From positions 1,247,501 to 1,311,500 of the forward strand of contig CP114498.1 in assembly GCA_027186245.1 (NCBI GenBank): a DNA stretch of 64,000 nt, given 5' to 3'. Positions 45,099 through 58,300 of the stretch are shown here, one piece after another. Below the pieces are notes generated by a model. That model saw only the letters and a program-made list of their open reading frames with translations, had not been told where the DNA came from and searched no databases. The translations under genes were made by a program, and so were the position numbers. Within the stretch, counting starts at the first letter, position 1; the number at the start of each line of letters is the position of its first letter. Source of the DNA: Coriaria nepalensis. Taxonomy: Eukaryota; Streptophyta; Magnoliopsida; Cucurbitales; Coriariaceae.

Positions 45099-46340
45099 TT
45101 AATTTCATGCTGTCATGTGTTATAAACTAAAAGAGGAAAGAAAACTTTGAATCTATGATATAAACAGCGAAAGTGATCGATCATATGTAACCGTCGATTT
45201 GATTTATCTTAATGTTTGTTTTTGCATTCTTCAATAATGTTTGTGCTACCACAGTACTGTTTGTTGAGTTCCTATGAACATGCAGGTAGCCCTCGGAGGG
45301 GGTATCCTATCCAATGCTGTCATATATTTCAGGAGTGAGATCAGTTACCGATGAACAAGTTTCGGCTCTTCCTGCGATTTTTTCTTTTTAATGAGAACAG
45401 CACACGTAACTAGAAGTCACCTGCTCTGCCCTTTGCACTAGACTGAAAAAGACCTCCCTAGACTGTTTAAAGAAATGTCTTGTCCATTCTTGATGAACCG
45501 TGCCCCGCTTTCAAGCTAGCAATAGTCTCCATGTAAATCCCTTTCAGGGTAGGCTGAATCGGGCCATCCTTCGGATGGGAATGGCTCAGCCCACATGCAT
45601 CAGATGTCTAATGCCCGGCCGAGGCCAGGATGGATAAGGTTCTTAAGATTGCCAATCACATACCTTTCTACTTACCTTTCTACTTTCAACCAATGCCATT
45701 CACACCATACCCAGTCCAAAAGACTCTCTAGCACCTCCAAAAGGATACTTATTTGAGAGTGAGGAGAGATTGCCGCATTATTATCTAATGGAACCCTTCT
45801 ATATATTAATTAACATGTATAATTTATTCCAGAATATATCAATAGTTATATGTTGCCATTTAAATTTTCATGGTATGACAGGACACGGCTTGAAATCCAC
45901 AAGTGGATCAAGGATGTCTGATTTTCTGGGTCTTGCAATAATACAGTAGAGACTGTATTATCGAATAAAACGATCAATATGTTAATTTTTTATGTTATCA
46001 TATTATATATCGATCAATCTTATATATAATTGATGTTGATAGATTTACGTCTGATTAAGAAATTCATACTTCATGGCTTTGTTATGTATATTTTCCAGTA
46101 CTTTCATCCAGATGGAGCAATAAAACCTTGTACTATAGTTTTACTGTTCCGAAAATATTAATTTTCCTTAGAAAAGTTAACATAATAACATGCTAATACA
46201 AATATCACAGATGTATGTATATCTACCCACAAAATACTTTTGCTTACGTACTATATTCCACATACGTATATGTAATATGTATAGCCAGCTATATATACGA
46301 CATCACTTAATTACTTAAATCATAAACACTATAATCAACA
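45099..46340. other. 3' UTR of the BEL1-like gene and intergenic spacer, no gene seen
   Basis: About 1.2 kb. The stretch 45540-45640 is GC-richer than its surroundings and has a small hairpin (CCATCCTTCGGATGG), but no known RNA family was recognised. The last part faces the 3' end of the small secreted-peptide gene (minus strand). Confidence 0.5.
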
Positions 46341-46622
46341 TCATTTCCTGCCAGAATTTCCATTACCACTTCCCTTAAACTTCTCCCTGGGAATATAATG
46401 GTGGTCATTATCCCCATTGCCTTGGTAATCTAATCCCTTTTCATCCTTCTCACCCTCCTCTTCTATCATGAGTCGACCGTGACGATGATCGTGATCCTCC
46501 ATTTGCTCCAGCTTCTGCTTAATTTCCTCCACAAAAGCCTTTGGGTCTTCGCCGTACACTTCCATTCGGCTGGTTTGGCTAATTACTATCATCAAGGCAA
46601 TAGCTAACACAGGCATCCTCAT
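46341..46622 (-). CDS. Putative small secreted peptide precursor
   Basis: A 93-residue frame starting MRMPVLAIALMIVISQ, a good signal peptide with likely cleavage near residue 24 (EVYG-EDPK). The mature part is charged: a helix-like stretch DPKAFVEEIKQKLEQMED, a His/Asp patch, then LDYQGNGDNDHHYIPRE and a Gly/Asn/Lys-rich end. An Asp-Tyr followed by a His/Pro/Arg tail is the layout of tyrosine-sulfated peptide hormones such as PSY, RGF/GLV and CIF, but it does not match any of those consensus sequences as I know them. A 5' exon at about 46830-46763 with donor AAAGG|GTGAGT and an acceptor near 46676, plus a TATA box, support transcription. The start is set at the Met after the acceptor that opens the signal peptide. 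No function is assigned. Confidence 0.6.
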   Translation of the reverse strand: MRMPVLAIALMIVISQTSRMEVYGEDPKAFVEEIKQKLEQMEDHDHRHGRLMIEEEGEKDEKGLDYQGNGDNDHHYIPREKFKGSGNGNSGRK

Positions 46623-46813
46623 GATTGAGCTTCTTAATTGGATGAAACCTGAATTAGCTAACTGTCTCAAAAAACTGAGAAATAACTAGTTGATTGATGA
46701 TTATAATCACAGTGATGTCTATATATATATATATATATATGCTTATATGATGATGACTCACCCTTTGATGAAGGAGGTAAGGCTATGTGAAAGTATAGAA
46801 GATTTAGTCTCCT

Positions 46814-46819
46814 TATATA
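46814..46819 (-). promoter_or_regulatory. TATA box of the small peptide gene
   Basis: On the minus strand it reads CTATATAAGG, a textbook TATA box. It lies about 190 bp upstream of the predicted start, with the leader exon and a short intron between. Confidence 0.6.
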
Positions 46820-46822
46820 GAT

Positions 46823-48259
46823 TTGAGGGTTTGATTATAAACCCACCAACCTAAATGGCTGGCATGATAGATCCTAGTGGTATACATAATCATTAATTAT
46901 TAAATTATTTTAAGATAATTAAATGGAAGAAATTCAAATTCAAATTCAAATGAAGTAATTAAGTGTTCCATTAATATTTGACACTACTTCTAGTAATAGG
47001 GATTCTCCACCAGGCTAAGGCTTGTAATTATAACACTATCATTTCCGATTGGATAAAATTAAGTTATGAGATAGTTAAAATATTTTGAAATTTTATTTTT
47101 AAGATCGTATCATTTTATGTAATATTTACATAATCTAACTATAATATACTTATTCAAAGTCTATATATAAACAGTTCACTCTAAGTTCGAATTCAATCGT
47201 AAAGCTAGTAAAATTCAAATTTTTTATTTTTAATTATTTAATTATTACGTATTAAATTAGATTTAAAATTGTAAGAAATTAGATAGGTAAAAAAAAAAAA
47301 AAAAAAACTAAAAGCATGGTGGGCATTGAAAGTAAATTGGGCCGAACTCTCTAATCTCACAAGCTACAGCCCTACAGGCTATGGCCCCTTACTTTATCCA
47401 ACTCTCAAGGCCCAATAATGATTAGAGTAAATAGGGATGTCTGTCTTCTTTTACTATCTGGGCCTAGATGTAGGAACTATTTTGGTCCATATCTAGTAAT
47501 AGCTTTCTTCAATAAGTAGAAACATATTAGGAGTTGTTTGGTCATTTGAAGTACTACCAAGTCAAATTTGTTTCCCCAAGCAGACCCAAAGATCTGTACA
47601 TTGATCTATTCGCGCCAAAATTATGTGGCTAGAAGTTACATAAGAGTAGGTATTATCAAACGGTCGGGGATCAAATTTCGGTCACAAGTCAATACCTTAA
47701 TTTATAGTTTTCATTATTGCGCCGTGACAGTCCATTCCTCACTTCCGATCGGCCCGTCCTGAAGAGGTGGCAGGGCCTGGCGGTCAAGGGTAAGGGATCG
47801 GTTTTTTTTTTTTTTTTGTAAGAACAGCCGTCGCCGTCGCGTTAATAAACTGAGATAAGTAAGTTTATTTAAATAATTATAATTATGGTGAATTATTTTT
47901 TTATTTTTCAGTCATCACAACTTCGTATTTTATTATTATAGTTAGTAAAAAATCAATGGAGGACGTACATTACTGGAGAGGGGACGAAAAAAAAGAAAAC
48001 CAATAATTCACGTGTCATGAGGCCTTGGGTGACGTGGCTTACTTACCCAGAAATCTTAGCTTTACATGAATGATCCAGATCGTCTGGTCTATATAAGCAC
48101 CCTACAATTCGAGCGCCGTACGATCAGAACCCATCTTGATCGGGCGGTCTCTACGCTCATACCTAAATTAAAGGGACACCTTTTTTATGATCCCTGTCAT
48201 TTAAATTCAAAGCAATAAATTCGAGGACATATCCGTCATTCAACACAACAGAGCGCTAC
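46823..48259. other. Intergenic, no gene seen
   Basis: Spacer between two divergent genes (peptide precursor on minus, MOM1-like on plus). It contains a 19-A run at about 47289-47307 and a 17-T run near 47802. No coding frame has recognisable similarity. Confidence 0.55.
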
Positions 48260-49393
48260 ACGTCAAAGCGGGACGCACGCTTTTCGTTTCTATTTCGTTT
48301 TCTCACAGAAAATTAAAAATTTTCTCGGAAAATCTTAGAAAGTGATCGATACCGAGCTCTACGATCAAAGTGAAAATCTCTGGATTCGCTAACCTCTTTT
48401 CTCTTTTTCTCACTTTAATGCAGGTTAGTGAATTTTTTTCTCTCTCCTGTAACTCATGTAATTTGAGTAGAAAATTCCAGTCTGCAGGAAGCTGGTTTTT
48501 TTCCTTGTTTTCTTTTCAGGTTTTTTTGTTTTGATCTTAGATGCTCCACTTGGAGATGGAGGTCTGTGAATCCTTCTTGTTTTTGTTGAAATATTTGGCT
48601 GTCTGTATATTATAGCAGGGTTTTAGGGAGTTTAAACCTGAGGCATTGTTATGTTTGGTGTAAAACTCTTTTAACATTCTTGCTCTGAGTCTAGTTTGCT
48701 GTTCTTCTACCTTTCTCTGCTCAATCGTAGGCTTTTTTAAGAGGCGTACTGCAATAAATGGTACTGCTATTTTATTGAGCTTCAATGTGATTCAATTTGA
48801 GTAATCATTTGGGTGACCCTTGGAAGATTGCAGAAGATTCACTGGAATGTAACTTGACCTTTGACTCAGCTGTTAAAACACGGGTTAGGGTAGAGGAGCT
48901 GAGAAATGTTATGGACCTGTATCTTTGTTCTTTTCAAGAGTTCATGTACTAACATGGAATATTGCGACTCATATCATATGTGTAAAAGTTAGAGGCAGTT
49001 AGGAACATGGATATTAATTGGTATTTCCTGAAAATGGTCTAGGGATAATGTTGTTTACATCACATATTAGAATATTTTAGCTCTAAATTGGTTTTTAAAC
49101 GGTGTAAATGAAATATTCAAGTGTAATTCGGCATGACTAAATTGATATGTTACCACGAGGATGTGCATACTTCACTTATGTGGTTAATAATATCAATCAT
49201 TCTATTTATTAATTTATATTTTTCCTCTTTGGTATTCACCAACATAGTTGACGACATGTAAAATTTATATTCTCTTATGTATCTTTGAGATGTTGGTTAG
49301 AGATGCATTGTAGATATTATGGGGCATATCTGTGTTACCCGCACTACTTATGTCCATTTTCATTGTCTCTAAGACAATCTACTTTTTGAAGGT
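48260..49393 (+). other. 5' leader and UTR intron of the MOM1-like gene
   Basis: A probable leader exon ends at GCAG|GTTAGT (48423/48424). A T-rich intron of about 970 bp follows and ends at the TTTGAAG just before the start codon. The positions are inferred from splice sites only. Confidence 0.5.
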
Positions 49394-52300
49394 ATGGCAA
49401 AAGATACCCAATCTAGTAGCCAAACAAAGGGTGAGGAGAATAGTAATGCAAAGGGGAAGCAAGACAAAGGATCTACTCCAACACTGGGTATATCTGTTCC
49501 TAGGAGGTTGATGAGAGAAACGACATCAAAGAAAATGGTTACTGAAAGCACTTCAAGCTCTCGGAAATCTGGGAGACTTGAGAAGAAAACACCAGTAGCT
49601 CCTCTGATAAACAGGAAATCTGGGAGAATTGAAAAGCAGATGGTGCCAAGCCCTCTCAGGAGGTCTGAGAGGTGCAAGGATCCCTCCCCATCAATGCCAT
49701 CAGGATCTATGAAATCTGATAGAAGCTCAGCATCATCGGAATCGAAGCGGAAAAAAGAAAGTAAAGAGAGGAGTGTTAAAAAACTGACATTTGAAAGTGC
49801 AGAAGTTAGGACAAGTAATAGGAATGATATGGAATCTGGAAAGGTTAATAAAACAAGTACTTCTCGTGCGTACAGGTCACTGTTCAAAAAGCAAAAGGTG
49901 AACATTAATGTGCCAGGTAGGTGAGTTGTATTTTTGCCGGCTTTCCTATTATCTTATCCTCAAGGCACTCCCATTGCTTGTTATTCTTTGGCTCTATTTT
50001 AGGAGACTTACTGAATTGGTGACTAGCAAAACTGACAGTAAAAGAATATATTTGAGTTATATTTGTGGGGTCTAAACTTGATATTGTCAACTGAACTTTG
50101 GGCCTAAATTTGAAAAGAATAAGTGCTTCCAAATGGACACTTAAGAAATACTGATTAGAGAATGGTTTGAGGATAGTTTCTAGGCATTTAACTATATTGA
50201 TAACAATTTTATTTTCTTAATTCAGAGTTAGTTTTATAAGTACACACGATCATCATTTTGCGGATGGTTGTCAATGCTGGAATCTTTATTTATCATATGT
50301 ACTTTTGGTTTATTTATCATTCTGACTAGTCACCATTTATATATTATGATTGATTGTAGATAATCGCAAGAAAAAAAAAGTGCCAGATAACTCCACACAT
50401 GATAGCAGCAGCAGTTGCAAGAATGAACTTGGAGGGGAAAATGAGCACAGTTTGAAGGGGGAGGAACTGAGAATAGAATCTCAAATAACTCTGGTTGAAT
50501 CCAATGATAGCATAAATATTTTTGCAGCAGGAACATTTAAAAGTAACCATGGAGTGGAATTGTCCCACTCAAGCTCAAAGCACTCCTTCAGGGAGGAAGT
50601 TACAGAGACTGAAGATGGAAATGATTCCAGAGTTTGTAAAAGTGGTGATTCTCCTCTATCACCATCTCATGAAAAGGAAAAGTTGCAAATACCAGATGAT
50701 AAGAGGCCTCATGATGATGTTAACTTAAAAAGGCCTCTTGAATTAATGTCCTTGAAAAGAAGAAGGAACTCAGGGGACCTTGATTCTGATGCATCTGTGA
50801 TTGAAAAAACAAATATATGTTCCTCTGCTGCAGTAATCCCTTCATCATCACCTTCATATGAAGAAGGTGGTCTGACTGAGAAATGCGGCTCATATTTTAA
50901 GAGGCAAAGGTACTGCTCTACAAAATTTTGTAGTAATTTTAGGTGTATCGTTTATGCAATGTAGTTTAGTTGTTTTTAAGGAGAGGGGAGAGAAAGAAAA
51001 TGGTGAATGAGGAGGTCATTCCATACTGTTGATTCCATTGTCACTCTTAACTGCATTTTTTAGAATCTAATTCTCATTGTGTTGCAATATTAAGATGGCT
51101 ACCAAACACAAGAATCAAATCAACCCCTTCATTTCATTCCCTTCCACATGTTCCTATCCAACCAAAAAATGCCATCTGTTCTTTCTTTCAGGTATTTAAT
51201 TTCTCTGGTTCAGAGGTTTATATATTTACAACAAATTTTCAACTGAAGTTAATCAATAAATTGTTTTCGAGATGGTGGATACAATTTTTTTGTAGCTGGA
51301 TGTGTAAACTAGAAACTGTATAGGGTTACCTGTTTATTCAGTCGTAATTTAGTGATTCCTGGTTCTGATCAAACATATCTTGCAGGACAGATGATGATTT
51401 GACAAAGCAGGAGTGTTGTTCTTGCCAAGAATTAAGCCAGCAGCCTTGTGATGTTTCTACAGATATGGTTCGCTTTATCTTTTGTTCTTTCTCCTGCTTT
51501 GCTTCCTGTATTACTCTCTCAGTCCCCCTCCTTTTTTCCCCCTGTATACAGTTAACAATATTGAAAAACAATCTTCATTACGAGGCTGATGGTACCTACT
51601 ACTTGTCAATTAACTATATTTAATTTTAATTTATGTTTTTGCTCGGCGTAATAGTACCTTATATCAATCATAAGTGATCCCTTCTTCAGTCTAGGTGACC
51701 TTTTATATGGTCATTTTGTTTGTTGCCTAATTGGTCAGATTTTTTATTTTCATTTTAAATATTCTGTTAGCAAAATTGGACGAACAAGACAGGTCCTGCT
51801 CTTTTCAGTAGTGCTAATTTAAGTGCTTAAAACATTTTATAATGTAGTGTGTTTTTGGTTCATAATCTGATTTTATTCTCTCTTTTTCCTCACCTTTTTT
51901 TAAGAGTTCTCAAGGGACCTTCAAATTTTACGAGTGAGTGATGAGTTGGTAGTTGCAGCACCACTATTCTTTCTTACTTTTGAGAATTTTAAGGGTTTTG
52001 TTTATCTTCTTTAACCAGTGGTTTACGTTTTAACATTGATCTTTGTGTTCCTTTCTCTTGCTTTGACACACACACCTGATCTCATTATAATAATATTTTC
52101 ATTTCTGGTTATTGCCTTAGGATAGAAGAGAAACCAAAGGCGGCATCACAACAGTAATTGGTGGGAATTCTGAGAACAGTGTGCTGAAAATAAAGTCGTA
52201 TGTTGATCTTCAGCCAGATGCTGATCAAAATACATGCTTGGTCTGCAAACTTGGTGGCAAGCTCTTGTGAGTATCTTTTTCAATTCACTCAACTATTATT

Positions 52301-55300
52301 TGCACTGATATAAGATCTCTATTTTGACTACATACAACAAACACGTTTATCTCTGTATGAAATCTCTCTTTCTGTAAATGCAAAAACATGTATCATATAT
52401 TGATACATAAGCGACATATTTCATCTTTCTTTTTTAGTATGTCTGTAAATTTTATTGTCACATCACAGCAGGGCTATTAAATAGTCTACTCCTCAGGGGC
52501 TTCTGAAGAAAAAAAAAAGTAAAGAGTGTTGTTTCAGTGTCTCCGTCAATTTAAATTTCATATTAATTTGCAGTCCTTTTTCTGTTTTCTGTATGTTGGT
52601 GTGCATTTATCTTAAATTTGCTTTTAGACGCTGCAAGGGACGAGGGTGCAACAGAAGCTTCCATCTTTCTTGTCTAGATCCTCCTTTGGAAGATGTTCCC
52701 CTTGGAGTTTGGCATTGTATCTCGTGCACTAAGAAGAAAATGGAGTCTGGTGTACATTCAGTATCACAGGGTATAGAGTCCATCTTGGATGTCAGAGAAG
52801 TTTTGGTATCAGGTATCAGTGGTATGTTGGGAATTGGTAGATAAAATTTCCTTATGTGTCAGTACTCAAAACTTGCATTCTCACTCCATGGTGATGCCAG
52901 TGTTTATTTACTTTTTTTAATTGTTTGCTCTAGTTTTGTGTTCTGCCTGCTACCATTGCTATCCGATGACTATTGGTCATTGTAATTATTTTCCATGTGC
53001 TCTCTCTATAGGGCTGAAGAGGCAGAAGCAGTTTTTTGTTAAATACATCAATGTCGCACATTTTCATAACCGATGGGTAGCAGAAGATGAGTTACTTGTT
53101 GAAGCTCCATCGCTAGTTTCAAAATTTAATAGGAGAAACCAGGTTTGTAATTTTATTTTAGTCTTGTGGGTCATGGTTGTTTCAGTTTTAGCTATTAGCA
53201 TAGATAATAAGGATTAATTCTATAGACGCGAAAAGATGTGTCTGATGAATTGAAGCCTTTGCTTGTGATTAGAGTACTTGTCTTTTGTGCCTCACCACAT
53301 TCAGAAATAGTGTGAACAGTGGAGTTTGGTAAGATTGTAAGATAAAACCCGAGTCCGGTTTGAAATGTTTGGAACAATGTTTTCAACATTTTACATTTTG
53401 GAGGCGCATACACTTTTCCAAGCAGACTGTCATAATATAAACACCCTTTATCTTGCAAGGATGGATTATGTAGGTATTACAATGCATTCATTTGTATGGG
53501 AGATATTTCATTTTGTCATAATTGTCTCTATGTTGATCAGGGTTCAAGGTGGAAACAGGAGTGGGCAGTGCCACATCGTTTGCTTAAAAACAGATTGGTT
53601 GCGCCTCCCAATCAATTCAATGAGTATCAGAAGCAGCTTTCCGAGGATAGGTTGGGTTGCCAATATGAATGGCTTGTAAAATGGCGTGGTCTTGATTATG
53701 ACCATGCTACATGGGAGTTAGAGAATGCTTCATTTTTGACTTCCCCAGAAGGTCAGGGACTTATACAAGAGTATAAAGATCGTCATGAAAATGCAAAGGT
53801 TGCTTCTTGTTTATCTACTGGTGATAAGTTAACCTCTTAGTTGAGTATGGCTCATTAGCTTTTTTCGTTTATACTTCTACTCTTGGAAGGCATGGATGTA
53901 ATGATTTACCAAGTATAAATCCCCCCTCTGTAACCAATTTTGTGATGGAACTCAAACTGATTCCTAGATCCATTTTCATTGTTCTGCAATCTCACTATAA
54001 ATGAGTTCACTTTTGAACACAATTACAACTCCATGCCCAGCAGATAGTTTCTTGGGATATGTAACAATTCTTGTTCAGAGCATAGGGTACAATTTAAATA
54101 ATCTTTTATAGCCTTATTAAATTGCTCATGTCATATGCTATATTGTTTATGTTAGTTTCTACTAGTCTTGTAATGGGTCACCTTATGAGAGTATATTCTT
54201 TTCCATTCCTTTATGGGATTTAACATAGTTAAAGCCTGTGCCCTGCAGACAATGGAGAGGCAAGATACTGTGGGTATTAAACTATCCGAGCCGACATCTG
54301 GAGCCTCATCTGGGTTTGATAGTAATCACCTCCATTATGTCAGCAAACTGTGGGAAGTTCGGCGTAAGAGATGCAATGCTATTGTATTGGATGACCAGGT
54401 AAGGCTAATCAGCTTTCCAGCATCAGTTCATAGCCTGAAATTTTTGCTGTTATTGGTTTTGGTTAATCAATTTGATTTCTTGTTATGTCGGTTGTGAAAT
54501 CCAGTTATGATATGTTGATTTGAAGTAATATCTGATCACTTCCAATAGAAGTACCAATAATAATTATAGTTAGCTTTGATTCTGGTGATATTTGTATTAA
54601 TTTTTATTTTGTTTTCTAGGACCGAATTGGGAAGGTCATAGCATTTATTTCAACATTGCAGTCTGATGTCTATCGGCCTTTTCTTGTTATCTCAACTTCT
54701 GCTGCTCTTGGTTTATGGGAGGGTAAGTTCCTGCATTTGGCACCATCTTTGAATGTCGTGGTCTACAAAGGAAACAAAAGTACGCGTGGAAAAATTAAAA
54801 CGCTGGAGTTCTATGAAGAGACTGGTTGTGTATTGTTTCAAGTTCTTGTAGTCTCACCGGAAGTTCTTGCTGAGGTATTGCTCCAAAGAATAATACTGCC
54901 CAATTAACAGAGCAATTCTTAAAAAAAAAAAAAAAGAAAAAAAGCAGGGCATTTCTTGTTGACATTTTATGCCTCTCTCTACAGGATCTAGATGTGTTAG
55001 GATGCATAGGATGGGAAGTAATAATAATTGATGAGTGCCAACGCACAATAATTTCTTCACATTTTGAACAAATTAGGCTGCTTACTACAGATATGAAGCT
55101 TCTTGTTCTTTCTGGTCTACTAAAGGTTATTTCTCTCTGTGTCTCTAGTCTTTACTGAAGCCTCCCATCATCAAGTTGGCTTATGACGTGCTTGTTGATT
55201 TTGCAGGATAGCAAAGATGAGTACACGAACATGCTTTCTCTGCTTGACTCTAAAGTAGAATCAAGTGACAAGGGTGCCTTAGTAACCTCTTCCAATGACG

Positions 55301-58300
55301 ATATTACTACACTGAAAGAGAAGCTGTTCAGGCATATTGTGTATAAGTGTGCTTCTACATTTGTTGAGTATTGGGTTCCTGCACAAATATCACCTCTTCA
55401 ACTTGAGAAGTATTGTGCTACTCTACTTTCACGCTCAACATTACTTTGCTCATATTTAAAGAATGACGTCGCTGGTGTAATCCATGATGTTCTTATATCT
55501 GTCAGGAAGGTTGGGTTTCAAATTTTTCCTTAATTGCCTTTCATCTAGATGCTCATTTAAAATAGCAACCTTTGAGGTTCATCTTTTGGTGTATTTTATT
55601 GGAGTAGCTGCAATATTGTTCCATCCTTTACCCATTTTTTTGCTTATCATCGATTTTATTTTCAAGAATTTGAATTCTAACTCTGTTGACATGAACTTTT
55701 CTTTGAGTTCTAATCTTATTTAGTTGTGGAATGTTTTGGAGTTCTTTGGTCACTTCTTTCCAAGGGAAATCAATCAGTAAATGTTGCTAAAAGCTTAGAT
55801 TTCATTATCAATTGTGGTTAATTTCAATTCAACATCTCTGCATAAAAATCTATATTAAATGAAATCCTTAGCATCTGCAATCCTACTTTGATATTCGTCC
55901 TCCATTTTTTTTTTCCCTCAAATTCGAACTTTAAAGAAAATTGCTTGGATGTTCTTCTTTCAGGAAAACTTCAACACAAATTTTTGTCTCTAGGAGCTTT
56001 GAGTTAGTTAATATTTTCTTATTGGCTAATGAAAAGAAGAAAGATAACTCTAGACCTTTTATTCTTGGCAGTGCTGTAATCATCCCTATACAGCAGATCT
56101 TTCGATTGTAGGTGGGCTTTATAAGAGCATTTCAAAGGATGATATTTTAGATTTTGGAATTGAAATGAGTGGCAAGCTACTACTTCTCGGCACGATGCTA
56201 ACAGAATTGAAAAGGAAAGGTCTAAGGACTCTCATTCTTTTTCAGGTAAGTTATGTGGTTTTGTACTTTTGCTGGTATTTTGATTTATGATTATTTCTGT
56301 TCTAGTCCTGTAATATATTATATTGTTAAGATCTCTTTTGAAAAATACTGACTAAACACGGAATTCAGATTCAGGGAATGACATTCTGTAATGTAACATT
56401 TCAGTAATTTATAAGCAATCATGAAACCACGAAGCAAATGTTAATCCATAAGTCAATTAGAAATTAAGGATGATATTGGGTAGTGTGTGTCCCCCTCTCT
56501 TCTTTTGTGTGCTTGTGCATGTATATTCTGGCCAACTCACATTATCTTTTAATTTTGGTTTGCTAACATTTTTTATTGCAGCCCATCAGTGGTTCTGGCA
56601 GGGATAACCTTGGAGATATTTTGGAGGATTTTCTGCTTCATAAGTTTGGATCTGAGTTTTACGAACATGTTCAAAGGGGTGTTGTACAGTCAAAGAAGCA
56701 AGCTGCCATAAATAGATTTAACGACAAGGAGCAAGGGAGATTTGTGTTTTTATTAGAACTCCGTGCATGTCATTCTGTTAAACTTTCATCAATTGATAGC
56801 ATCATCATATATAATGGTGACTTGACTCCACTGAATGATATAGGAGCACTGCAGAAACTAACCCTAGATCCCCAGTTGAAGCTGATAAAAGTATTTCGAC
56901 TATATTTGTCTTGTACTGTGGAAGAAAAGGCTCTAATACTTTCCATGCAAAATAAGATCCCTGAGAGCGATTTACGGAATATTAGCCGGAACACCTGTAA
57001 CATGTTACTCATGTGGGCTGCATCCTATTTGTTTGAATTGTTGGAGAAGTTCCATGAATGTGATATTCAATTGCCCCGTGCAGCTAGCTTGCCTGAAGAA
57101 TCAATTCTGAAAGATGTAGTGCATGATTTGTTGTCCATACTGCCTCAGAATGTTGGAAACTGTGATGAACATGATTTCCGTGTTATTTCAAAGGTTGAAC
57201 AAAGTGGAGGAGTTTATAGTACAAACCATCCACTATTTGGCGAGAAAAAGTTTCAACCGGTGAATGAAGCAGTACCCCAACTTTTTTGGACTAAATTGCT
57301 GGACGGAAAGCATCCTCAATGGAAATATCCTTTTGTATCTTCTCAAGGAAGCCGGAAAAGAGTTCAGCCTACTGATGAAGTTCCAAAAATATCAGCTCAT
57401 GATGTTAGTGAAGTTGTTAAGAAGCGGAAGGTGGTGTGTAATACTAATATTGCTCAAACCTCCATTAGAGATGGGCCAGATGGAATCATGAATGATAGGG
57501 AAAAGGAAGGTAACTTGACGGAACTTTTTTAATTTTCCCTTTCTTCTTGTGAGGGCTTTGTATACTTTATCTTTTATAGTTTGAAGAGGATTGGAGCTTT
57601 AGTTCCCTATGCTTATGTCTAAAAACATCTACTCATGCAGATGGTTCTGAAGTTCCGACCCATGTGACTCAATCTTCTCCTAAAACAACTGCTTGCAAGA
57701 ATGATTCACTTATTGAAAACCATGCATTCAGCTTGTCTCATGCTGGAAATGGTAACGCAGAGACACTGGAAGGTAACACAGTTGAATCTGAGGAGAGAGG
57801 AAATATTCGTGATGTACAGAAGAGTCTTCATATGCATTTGAAGCCAGAGATATTGAAATTGTGCCAAATTCTGCAATTGCCAGTATGCATGCCATCTCCT
57901 GCATTATGTATTCACTTGATTTATATTTTCTTATATGCCCTAGTAGTAATTCTCCTTCATAGTAGTTATAATTTCTTTTGTTTGTTCTAAGGATCAGAAT
58001 GGTTGAAGAAATATAAGGATGCCGTGGTTACATTTAGAAAACCTTACTTATTAGGCTTAATCAGTTTTGAATGTTTGCATTGAAGTTTTATCCTAATATA
58101 GTCGATCCATCTACTGCAATGTAGGAAAACGTCAAGTCTATGGTGGAGATGTTTCATGAGTATGTGATAACTAATCATCGTGTTAATCAGGAATCATCGA
58201 CAATACTGCAGGCTTTTCAGATATCTCTGGTTGGTGTTCTTTGTTTATAGATGTTTCTTTCCTTTTATGGGCTCTATTCTATTCTTAGTTAAGTGAGATA

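Noticed and set aside
45540..45640. Small hairpin in a GC-richer patch after the BEL1-like gene
   Set aside because: A short stem (CCATCC/GGATGG) with no RNA family features and no conserved box elements.
49369..49905. 178-codon minus-strand frame opposite the first MOM1-like exon
   Set aside because: Low-complexity reverse reading of a Ser/Lys-rich exon; the plus frame continues over splice sites into a recognisable protein.
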